Below, piece after piece: positions 9,330 through 16,784 of a stretch of 64,000 nucleotides of DNA (its first letter is position 1; every line of letters starts with the position of its first letter). The position numbers were made by a program, and so were the translations under genes. The stretch lies in contig CANQVX010000001.1 of assembly GCA_947627355.1 (NCBI GenBank), positions 1 through 64,000 of the forward strand, in the 5' to 3' direction. Under the pieces are notes generated by a model that made no database searches, was not told where the DNA came from, and worked only from the letters and a program-made list of their open reading frames with translations. This DNA is from an uncultured Bacilli bacterium. GTDB taxonomy: Bacteria > Bacillota_I > Bacilli_A > RFN20 > CAG-631.

Positions 9330-10217
9330 TTAAACTCGACTACAGTCATTATGAATAAATTGATTTAAGGCTGTAGCAATTATTGTCGATAAATTGTTTA
9401 TGTCTTCATCTATTTCTTTTGGAGTTACTACCATGTTTAAATTATTGTTTTCAAAGATTTGATTTAGTATTTGGTTTTCTTTTATCTTAGATATTGATTG
9501 ATTAAGTCTTTTACTATATTGATACATGGCTTCTTCAACAATTCGTTTAGCACTGACCACAGTTGCCACACCAATTGCTATAACTGGAACTTTTAATACT
9601 TGTTTATTTAATGGCTTTCGATTATTACCAATTCCACTACCAGGACAAATACCGGTATCATTTATTTGAATAACTTTGTTAATTCTTTTAACACTTGTTG
9701 AAGCAAGGCTATCAATAGCAATAATTAAAGTTGGATTATATAGTTTAGTTATAGCTTTTATTAAATCACTGGTTTCTAAGCCTGTTTGCCCCATAACTTT
9801 GGGAGTAAAGACACTAACCCTTCTTAAATCCTTATCAACTTTTGAAGGAAATAATTTAAATAAATGATTAGTTACTATTATATTATTAGCAACACTAGGG
9901 CCTAATGAATCAGCAACAATATTAGAATTACCAAGTCCTACAATTAAAATTCTATCGTCATCAGATATCTTATACATACTATGAAGAGCCTTTAGTAAAA
10001 CTTTTGAAACATTTATGCGATCCTTATTGTCATTTAAATTATCAAAATCAATGGAAATATAATTGCCGACATCTTTATTGATATAACGATTCTTTTTTAA
10101 TATTTCAACATGAGTTAAGGTTACTTTTTCATATTTTTTTTGTTTAATTTTATAATCATCATTACTTTTAAATAAACTTAATGTTTCATCGGCAAAATCA
10201 GTTTTATCATAAGACAT
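9330..10217 (-). CDS. gpr: Spore germination protease GPR
   Basis: A 295-residue protein with the whole GPR pattern: LIVGLGNSN near residue 95, VADSLGP, VFTPKVMGQTG near 140, IAIDSLAS near 168 and NDTGICPGSGIGNNR. The two Asp in these motifs correspond to the aspartate pair implicated in catalysis and zymogen control. GPR degrades small acid-soluble spore proteins during germination, so the host lineage makes, or recently made, endospores. It is somewhat shorter than Bacillus GPR (about 370). GGTGAT precedes the start. It is divergent from the DUF4127 gene and followed by a small membrane protein. Confidence 0.9.
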   Translation of the reverse strand: MSYDKTDFADETLSLFKSNDDYKIKQKKYEKVTLTHVEILKKNRYINKDVGNYISIDFDNLNDNKDRINVSKVLLKALHSMYKISDDDRILIVGLGNSNIVADSLGPSVANNIIVTNHLFKLFPSKVDKDLRRVSVFTPKVMGQTGLETSDLIKAITKLYNPTLIIAIDSLASTSVKRINKVIQINDTGICPGSGIGNNRKPLNKQVLKVPVIAIGVATVVSAKRIVEEAMYQYSKRLNQSISKIKENQILNQIFENNNLNMVVTPKEIDEDINNLSTIIATALNQFIHNDCSRV

Positions 10218-10314
10218 CTAATCACCATTACTTTCTTTTTTATTATTTACATTTTTAACTATTTTAAACTTGTTTTTTATGCTACAATAATAGCGATTTA
10301 ACGAGGTGCATAAA

Positions 10315-11847
10315 ATGAAAAACAAGTTAGTATTATTACCATTAGATGAAAGACCATGTACATATTTATTTCCTAAGACTTTAGCAAGTCTTGCTAGCAG
10401 TGATATTGATTTTGTTACCATTCCTCATGATAAACTTGGCAACAAAAAAATACCTGCTAAATTTGAAAATGTCTATGAATTTTTAAAAGAAAGTTGTAAA
10501 GATGCTAATTATCTAGTTGTTGCTATTGATACTTTATTATATGGTGGTATTGTTCCATCTAGATTACATTATTTAAAAGAAGAAGAACTAGAAAGACGTC
10601 TTTTTGTTTTAAAAGAACTTAAAAAAGATAATCCTAAACTTAAAATCTTTGCTTACCATTTAATCATGAGATGTCCTACTAATTCAAGTGATGATGAAGA
10701 ACCTGATTATTATGCTTTATGTGGCGCTCAAATTCATTTACTTGGTAGATTTAAACATCTAAAAGAAATAAGACCTTTAACAAAAGAAGAAGAAAAACAA
10801 GAACAAGAAGTAAATGACTTCATTAAAAATAATAATTATCAAGGATATGTTGATGATTATCTAAATCGTCGTTATTTGAATACCACTTTAAATATCAAAA
10901 CATTATCATTAGTAAAAGATGGTACTATTGACTTTTTAATTGTTCCTCAAGATGATAGTGCACCTTATGGTTATACAGCAAAAGATCAAGATAGAATTAG
11001 AAAAGAAATCGAAAATCTACATATTGAACTAAATGCTTATATGTATCCAGATGCTGATGCGGTATCTAATACTTTAATTGCTAGAGCAATCAATGAAATA
11101 AAAAATAGAAAACCTGGCATCTTTATTCGTTATGCTAGTTGTAACGAAGGTGGCATTATTCCTTTATATGAAGATAGAAATGTTTCAGAAACAATTAAGT
11201 ATCATATTCTAGCTGCTGGTGGGTATGTAAGTTATGATATTATGAATTGTGATTTAGTTTGCATGGTTAATTTACCATTTGAAGATATGCAAGAAGCAAG
11301 TCAACAAGATAGACACCTCTTACAATATCAAATCAATCGTAATTTAATTGAATTTGTCGAATATATCGACTATTTAGTAAAGAAAAACAAACCTGTTATT
11401 GTTGCTGATATTGCCTATGCTAATGGTGGCGATAAAGAATTAGTATCATTATTAAATACTAAAGGTTTGTTATATAAAGTTAATTCATATGCTGGTTGGA
11501 ATACTAGTTCAAACACATTAGGCACATGTATCCCTCATGGTATGATTGAATCAATCTATGGTACTAGTCAAACTCATTATGATTTTCTAGCCTTAAGATA
11601 TCTAGAAGATGTTGGTTATATGAGTATTGTACGTAAAAAAATCCATGAAGAAATTTTAAAAGAAGGCATGGGTTGGAAAAACATTGATGGTTATCGTGGA
11701 AATGTTTCAAAACGAATAACAAAAGCTTTAAATGATGTTAAATATTTATTTGAAGATGTAAATCACAGCATTGAAATCATCGATAATTATCAACCTTGGC
11801 AAAGAATGTTTGAAACAGCATTAACAATCAAACTACATATTAAATAA
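10315..11847 (+). CDS. DUF4127 family protein
   Basis: A 510-residue cytoplasmic protein matching the DUF4127 family: N-terminal LPLDERPCTY and then the segment with IDTLLYGGIVPSR near residue 75. Members are found in Firmicutes and have no well-established function. No signal peptide or membrane segment is visible. The start at 10315 was chosen over a GTG 9 nt upstream because GAGGTG serves as the ribosome site for this ATG. It is a single gene. Its stop codon abuts a candidate small RNA on the other strand. Confidence 0.8.
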   Translation: MKNKLVLLPLDERPCTYLFPKTLASLASSDIDFVTIPHDKLGNKKIPAKFENVYEFLKESCKDANYLVVAIDTLLYGGIVPSRLHYLKEEELERRLFVLKELKKDNPKLKIFAYHLIMRCPTNSSDDEEPDYYALCGAQIHLLGRFKHLKEIRPLTKEEEKQEQEVNDFIKNNNYQGYVDDYLNRRYLNTTLNIKTLSLVKDGTIDFLIVPQDDSAPYGYTAKDQDRIRKEIENLHIELNAYMYPDADAVSNTLIARAINEIKNRKPGIFIRYASCNEGGIIPLYEDRNVSETIKYHILAAGGYVSYDIMNCDLVCMVNLPFEDMQEASQQDRHLLQYQINRNLIEFVEYIDYLVKKNKPVIVADIAYANGGDKELVSLLNTKGLLYKVNSYAGWNTSSNTLGTCIPHGMIESIYGTSQTHYDFLALRYLEDVGYMSIVRKKIHEEILKEGMGWKNIDGYRGNVSKRITKALNDVKYLFEDVNHSIEIIDNYQPWQRMFETALTIKLHIK

Positions 11848-11904
11848 AAAAAGAGCCGGGAACTTCATCCTAGCTCTCGCCCGCGCAGTTACGGACCACT
11901 TCTA
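11848..11904 (-). ncRNA. Candidate small RNA 1 with own promoter and terminator
   Basis: This is a GC-rich island in an AT-rich gap. On the minus strand a perfect TATAAT (11910-11915) with a weak TTGTTT-like -35 precedes about 58 nt. Two hairpins follow: GTCCG...CGGGC, then GAGCTAGGA...TTCCCGGCTC, and the transcript ends in seven T. The last hairpin with its T-run is a convincing intrinsic terminator for the minus strand only. The RNA would stop exactly at the end of the DUF4127 gene. I recognise no known family. The alternative is that only the terminator is real and the -10 is chance. Confidence 0.45.
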
Positions 11905-12177
11905 TTATCATTATACACAAATTTTCAAAAAAACAAATAAAAAACTTAAAAATTATCAAAAAAAATATTAATTTGTAATAAAAAGAGGCTATTGAAAAAC
12001 CAAATCAAAACAATTTTGGTTAGACAAAACTTCTTTTTTATTATTTTTAATGTTTTTTGTATAAATAATGGAAACATTTTTTGTAATAAAATCATTTTCA
12101 AATTATTAAAAAACAATAATATTATTAGTGAAAAAATCGAGGTATTTATAGTAAAATATAAAGCAAGAGGTGTTTGT

Positions 12178-13215
12178 ATGAGCGAAAACGTTATAACAAA
12201 AAACAAAGCAAAAAAAGATACTACTAAACTAATTAATTTAATGGTTGAAAAAAGTCAAGAATCATTATTACTAGCAATTGAATTATATAACAAGCCTACT
12301 ATCACATTAAACATTGAAGGTTTTGTAATTTTTGCTTGTAATGCATGGGAATTACTATTAAAAGCACATCTTTTGAATATAGGAGAAAGCATATATTATA
12401 AAAAATCTTTTAATAAAAATAGAACTTTAGCATTAGATGCTTTGATAAAAAAAGTGATGACTAATCAAAAAGATAATGTAAGATTAAATTTAGAAATTAT
12501 TTCTGGAATTAGAAATTCGGCTGTTCATTTAATCATTCCTGAATATTCTTTATTATTAAATGATTTGTTTTTAAGTTGCATACGTAATTATGTTGATAAA
12601 TTATATAAATTTTTTTCTATTAATATCAATGACAAAATTAAAACCGATTTTTTAACGTTGCATATTCCTTATAAGAAAAAAGTTGATATTATGGGTAAAT
12701 ATGGTAAAGAGGTTTACCAAAAATATTATGATACTTCAACATTTATCACCAAAACATTAGCGACAAAAGGCGCCTCAAACGGAATAGTTCCAGAAGAATT
12801 GGCGATGTCTTATCAAATTACCTTTAAAAAAGTTAACAATTTAGATGAAGCTGATTTAAAAGTGTATAATTCTAAGCAACTCGATAGCATCCCTACTATT
12901 ACAATTGAAAAAGCCGTTGATAGCCGTGTAACACACCCTCATTCAACAAAAAAAGTAATATCACTAATTAACGAGCAAATGGAAAGAGATGGTATTTCGT
13001 TTAATCCATACACAAAAAGTGGAAACACAAAATTTACAAGCGATACTTTTAGTTTATTTTGTAAAAAGAAAGACATCAAAAATAACTCCGAATATGCATA
13101 TCTTCATGTTGTTGGAAACAATAAAAACTACACCTATTCTACCAAATTGGTACAATATATTATAAATTCAATAACTGATGATCCTGATATTTTTGTTAAA
13201 CTTAAAAAAGCGTAA
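12178..13215 (+). CDS. DUF3644 domain protein, possible defence-associated
   Basis: A 345-residue protein resembling DUF3644: an N-terminal helical segment with NIEGFVIFACNAWELLLKA near residue 42 and GIRNSAVHL near 105, a HEPN-like arrangement in which R-x4-6-H could be an RNase site. The C-terminal half is Lys-rich with no recognised motif. Members are often found in defence islands, but their activity is not established. AGAGGTG precedes the ATG at 12178. The 270-nt region upstream holds only candidate small RNA 1 and AT-rich DNA with a short hairpin near 11998-12021. It is flanked by two candidate minus-strand RNAs and a tRNA operon. Confidence 0.6.
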   Translation: MSENVITKNKAKKDTTKLINLMVEKSQESLLLAIELYNKPTITLNIEGFVIFACNAWELLLKAHLLNIGESIYYKKSFNKNRTLALDALIKKVMTNQKDNVRLNLEIISGIRNSAVHLIIPEYSLLLNDLFLSCIRNYVDKLYKFFSININDKIKTDFLTLHIPYKKKVDIMGKYGKEVYQKYYDTSTFITKTLATKGASNGIVPEELAMSYQITFKKVNNLDEADLKVYNSKQLDSIPTITIEKAVDSRVTHPHSTKKVISLINEQMERDGISFNPYTKSGNTKFTSDTFSLFCKKKDIKNNSEYAYLHVVGNNKNYTYSTKLVQYIINSITDDPDIFVKLKKA

Positions 13216-13315
13216 AAGAAAAAGTCAACCTCAGGAGCAAGGGAATTCTAAGTTGTTAATATAACAACGTACTACCATCCGGTAACCCAGCTTTATTCCT
13301 CCGCAAGTTAACTTT
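13216..13315 (-). ncRNA. Candidate structured small RNA 2
   Basis: A minus-strand TATAAT (13322-13327) precedes about 100 nt rich in GC compared with its surroundings. The ends pair (13305-13314 with 13222-13232, with further pairs inside) into a long closing stem. Inside lie two hairpins: TACC-GGAT-GGTA at 13273-13284 and GTTGTTA/TAACAAC at 13252-13268. The RNA ends in a T-rich run (13223-13214) abutting the stop of the DUF3644 gene. It lacks the SRP RNA core, the 6S layout and T-box motifs, so I cannot assign a family. Confidence 0.5.
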
Positions 13316-13416
13316 ATAATTATTATACACACTTTTTTACAAAAATGATATATTTTTTTAAAATTTTGATAAACTTTTTTGATGATGACTATAGTTTGAC
13401 TATAACGCAAAATAAA

Positions 13417-13440
13417 AAGTCCGAAAATTCGGACTTATTT
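13417..13440 (-). terminator. Terminator of tRNA operon
   Basis: AAGTCCG pairs with CGGACTT around an AAAATT loop, with a run of T on the minus strand, immediately after tRNA-Pro. Confidence 0.8.
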
Positions 13441-13447
13441 TTTTACA

Positions 13448-13524
<77 letters not shown>

Positions 13525-13529
13525 AAATA

Positions 13530-13606
13530 TGGCGCGCCAAACAGGAATCGAACCCACAACCTTTAGATCCGTAGTCTAACGCTCTATCCAGTTGAGCTAT
13601 TGGCGC
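13530..13606 (-). tRNA. tRNA-Arg(ACG)
   Basis: A 77-nt cloverleaf starting GCGCCAATAGCTC, with anticodon loop CTACGGA (anticodon ACG, wobble A presumably converted to inosine), T-loop GGTTCGATTCC and encoded CCA. It lies 19 nt after tRNA-Cys. Confidence 0.93.
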
Positions 13607-13625
13607 AATTGAATATTTTTTATCG

Positions 13626-13699
13626 TGGAGGTTCCTGCCGGATTTGAACCGGCGCTCACTGAGTTGCAGTCAATTGCCTTACCACTTGGCTAAGGAACC
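13626..13699 (-). tRNA. tRNA-Cys(GCA)
   Basis: A 74-nt cloverleaf starting GGTTCCTTAGCC, with anticodon loop CTGCAAC (anticodon GCA), T-loop GGTTCAAATCC and encoded CCA. It is the first gene of the tRNA operon. Confidence 0.93.
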
Positions 13700-13712
13700 G
13701 TCAGCAAAAATG

Positions 13713-13741
13713 ATTATAGCACCACAATAAATTATATTCAA
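13713..13741 (-). promoter_or_regulatory. Promoter of tRNA-Cys-Arg-Pro operon
   Basis: On the minus strand TTGAAT (13736-13741) and TATAAT (13713-13718) are separated by exactly 17 nt. The predicted start lies about 7 nt downstream, shortly before tRNA-Cys. Confidence 0.8.
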
Positions 13742-13789
13742 GATGTTTTAAAAAAATTATCAAATTTTTCAATGAGTGGATTTATAATA

Positions 13790-13832
13790 AAAAAACAAGA
13801 AAATCTATAAAATTGTCGATAGATTCGCTTGT
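13790..13832 (-). terminator. Terminator after the 184-residue membrane protein gene
   Basis: AAACAAG pairs with CTTGTTT and an inner ATCTAT/ATAGAT stem, with a T-run on the minus strand. The loop carries GTCGATAGATTCG, related to a motif recurring in other intergenic regions of the window. Confidence 0.65.
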
Positions 13833-13866
13833 TTTTTTAATTATCAAAAAATTAAATTGTTTTTTA

Positions 13867-14421
13867 TTAAATAAAAAGAGAGAAAAGCAAAAATCCAAGG
13901 CCCACTCCAATTAGTGCTGCTGCAATTATAGCACAATAGAATATTGCTGCTTTTTTAAATTCTTTTCCTTGATTTTGATTGATTTCATCGACAATTTGTT
14001 TAGTTTCTTCGTTTACAATCACTGGCGCATGATGAATATATACAAGCGTTTTTGTTGTTAATAAAGAACCATCAACAGGAGAATAATTACAATCTAAAAT
14101 TTCTAATTTTTTAAAGGCAAGTGCCATGTTTTGTAAAACATCCAAAATTTTATTTTTAGTTCCTGTAAATGTCCAATTAACTAAAATTCTAAAAGCCACA
14201 TAGTAATCGGTGATTATATAATTACCAGCACTCATTGATTTATTATTTTCTTCTAGCCATTTAACAATTTCATCTTTCTTATCTTTAATGTTTGCAACGA
14301 TACCATAAGTATAAGATGGAGTATGAATAAATACTTGATAATTATCGATTACTCCATATAAACATTTATTATCAATTGTAAAATTATATTGTTGTGCAAA
14401 GTTTTTCCAAAATAAGTTCAT
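13867..14421 (-). CDS. Unknown protein with C-terminal membrane helix
   Basis: A 184-residue protein with no recognised domain. The first 145 residues look soluble and mixed alpha/beta. One strongly hydrophobic segment (about residues 158-183) ends the protein, so it is probably a tail-anchored membrane protein. It follows the disrupted aldo/keto reductase gene by 15 nt on the same strand and is probably in the same operon. A terminator follows at 13790-13832. An AAAGGAAATGATA ribosome site precedes the start. Confidence 0.6.
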   Translation of the reverse strand: MNLFWKNFAQQYNFTIDNKCLYGVIDNYQVFIHTPSYTYGIVANIKDKKDEIVKWLEENNKSMSAGNYIITDYYVAFRILVNWTFTGTKNKILDVLQNMALAFKKLEILDCNYSPVDGSLLTTKTLVYIHHAPVIVNEETKQIVDEINQNQGKEFKKAAIFYCAIIAAALIGVGLGFLLFSLFI

Positions 14422-14436
14422 ATTATCATTTCCTTT

Positions 14437-15546
14437 CTATTCAAATTTTTTAAAAAATTCATCTATTTCCAACATCCTCTTGCTTTGCTTAACATGAAAC
14501 GGGCAATGTTTATCACAATGTTTACATTGTATGCAATCACTTGCTTTTTTTGAAAGCTTGTTGTAGTGCATAATTGCTAGTTTATCATTTGCTCTTGCTA
14601 AATCGTAATATTTATTAATCAATCCGATATTCAATTTGGCAGGGCATGGCTGGCAATGGTTGCAATAAACACAATTTTTTTCAAAACTTTCAATATTGAA
14701 GCTTCCTAAAATTTAATAATCTTTTTCTTCATCACTTGCATTAGAAAAAGCTATTAATTCATCTAAATCCTTTGCTTTGCTAACTCCTGCCATACAACTA
14801 ATAACCGCAGGTCGTTCCAGTGCATATTGTAAACATTGATAAACAGTTAATTTTTTCTTGAATGGTGAAGAAGCATCATCTAGTAATTTTCCTGCAAAAA
14901 ATGGTTTCATAACAGAAATGGCAACTTTATCTTTTTCGCATCTTAAAAATAATTCTTGTCTTTCTTTAAAATCACCAATACCCAGTTCGTCACCCAAGTT
15001 ACAATCGTATGCTGGATTAATTGAAAACATCATTAAATCTACAATACCAGTATCTAACACTTTATTGGCAACTGCTGGAGTATGCGAGGAAAATCCAATG
15101 TGATGAATGATATTTTTTTCCTTTAATTCTTTTAGAAAATCAAATATCCCATTGTTGCATAATTCTTCAAAATCATCGATTTCATTGACACAATGTAGAA
15201 AACCAAAGTCAACATAATCGGTGTTTAAAACCTTCATTTCATATTCAAAAGTTTCTTTAATTTCTTTTAAATTCCTTGACCAACTGTATTCGTTTGTTTT
15301 ACTGTCATAAACAGCCCCAAAATGTAATTGAAAATAAATTTTATCTCTTTTGTTTGCAATTGCTTTAGCAAATGGTAAAAATACATTTTTAGCACCACAG
15401 AAAAGATCAAAGAAATTAATTCCGTTTGCAATTGCTTTTTCAATTATGTTTTGGATATCTTCATCACTATTTTCTTGAATACCACCTAAACCAATGCCAA
15501 TAACAGAAAGTTTTTCGATACCTTTTGGTAATTTCCTATATTCCAT
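14437..15546 (-). pseudogene. Aldo/keto reductase with ferredoxin tail, interrupted by in-frame TAA
   Basis: Reading from ATG at 15546, 277 codons encode an aldo/keto reductase barrel. A TAA then occurs at 14713-14715. Downstream, in the same frame and without any indel, the sequence continues for 91 codons with CVYCNHCQPCP and CIQCKHCDKHCP, the two 4Fe-4S motifs expected at the end of this family. The reconstructed length of 369 residues matches the 367-residue neighbour upstream. A single nonsense change therefore seems to have removed the ferredoxin tail. It could be a true pseudogene, a sequencing error or a readthrough case. The first part is still an intact barrel. TAGGTG precedes the start, overlapping the upstream stop. 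Confidence 0.8.
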
Positions 15547-15554
15547 AAAATCAC

Positions 15555-16658
15555 CTATCTCTCGAAAGTTTTAGCTATTTCTTTTAATAACTCTGTGATT
15601 GGTAAGTGTTGTGGACAAATGTTTTCACATTGTTTACACGAAATACAATCACTAGCTTTACCATTTCCATTTTTAGTATGAACATTGTAATAATATTCAC
15701 TATTCCAATCTTTGTAACGATGTTTTTGATTCATGCAAGAAAATAAATTTGGTATATCAATCTTTTTAGGACATCCAGCAACACAATATCTGCATGAAGT
15801 ACATTTAATTAAATCTTGATTATTAATTATTTCACTAACATTCATTAATAAATCAAATTCTTCTTTGTTTAATGGTTTCAATGGATTCATAATCTTAACA
15901 TTTTGATTTACTTGCTCAACTGAACTCATTCCTGATAAAACCATCATAACACCATCAAATGAAGCAGCAAATCGTAAAGCTAAGTTAGCATTAACATTTT
16001 CAATATTTAGTTTATCAAGCTCATTTTGAGCAAGTTCTGGTAAATCTATTAGTTTTCCACCTTTTAAAGGCTCCATAATAATAACATCTTTATTATATTT
16101 TCTTGCAACATCATAAACTTTTTTACTTTCAATTGCTGGACTGTTGTAGTCAACATAATTAAATTGAATTTGTACTACTTCAATTTCAGGATATTCTTGT
16201 AATATCTTTTCTAAAACAGTTGCTTTGTCATGAAACGAAATGCCAAAATGTTTGATTTTCCCTTGTTTTTTTAATTCAATTGCAGTCTCATACGCTTTGC
16301 ATTTTTTAAATTTTTCATATTCTCTAGCATTTTGTGAATGCATTAAATAATAATCAAAATAATCAACATTGCATACTCTTAACTGGGCATTAAACAAAGG
16401 AATAATATCTTCTTGTTTTTGAAAATATGAACCTGTTAGTTTATCAGTCAAAATATATGATTCTCTCGGGTATTTTGATGTTAAACATTTACCAATTGCT
16501 ATTTCTGATTGCATTTGTAAATAACCATGAGCTGTGTCAAAATATGAAAAACCATTTTTCATAAAAACATCAATCATTTTATTAAATTGATCATAGTCAA
16601 CTTCATTCCCTTTCATTGGAAGTCTCATGCAACCAAATCCTAACTTTTGCAATTTCAT
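15555..16658 (-). CDS. Aldo/keto reductase with C-terminal 4Fe-4S clusters
   Basis: A 367-residue oxidoreductase. The N-terminal aldo/keto reductase barrel has FGCMRLP at the start, a catalytic Asp/Tyr region in YFDTAHGY near 40, Lys in DKLTGS near 75 and His in MHSQN near 110. The C-terminal extension has CTSCRYCVAGCPKK near 285 and CISCKQCENICPQH near 345, each able to hold a 4Fe-4S cluster. This architecture is common in anaerobic Firmicutes, probably using ferredoxin rather than only NADPH. The physiological substrate is unknown. It is the first gene of an operon with the disrupted paralogue. GAGGTG sits directly before the ATG. Confidence 0.85.
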   Translation of the reverse strand: MKLQKLGFGCMRLPMKGNEVDYDQFNKMIDVFMKNGFSYFDTAHGYLQMQSEIAIGKCLTSKYPRESYILTDKLTGSYFQKQEDIIPLFNAQLRVCNVDYFDYYLMHSQNAREYEKFKKCKAYETAIELKKQGKIKHFGISFHDKATVLEKILQEYPEIEVVQIQFNYVDYNSPAIESKKVYDVARKYNKDVIIMEPLKGGKLIDLPELAQNELDKLNIENVNANLALRFAASFDGVMMVLSGMSSVEQVNQNVKIMNPLKPLNKEEFDLLMNVSEIINNQDLIKCTSCRYCVAGCPKKIDIPNLFSCMNQKHRYKDWNSEYYYNVHTKNGNGKASDCISCKQCENICPQHLPITELLKEIAKTFER

Positions 16659-16784
16659 CACCTCTTTTTTAATAATTTTGCTTATCAGTTATAGTATAAC
16701 ATTAAATAAAAAAAATTCAAAAAAATAAAAAAAGCAACTATTAGATTATGTTAAAAATACAAAATCTATAAATAGTTACTTTTT

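Noticed and set aside
11946-12206. Minus-strand 86-residue frame opposite the DUF3644 start
   Set aside because: Extremely Leu/Phe/Ile-rich because of A-tracts on the other strand, no ribosome site.
13216-13315. SRP (4.5S) RNA or 6S RNA
   Set aside because: The SRP GGAAGCAGC-type core is missing and the 6S central bubble layout does not fit; kept only as an unassigned candidate.
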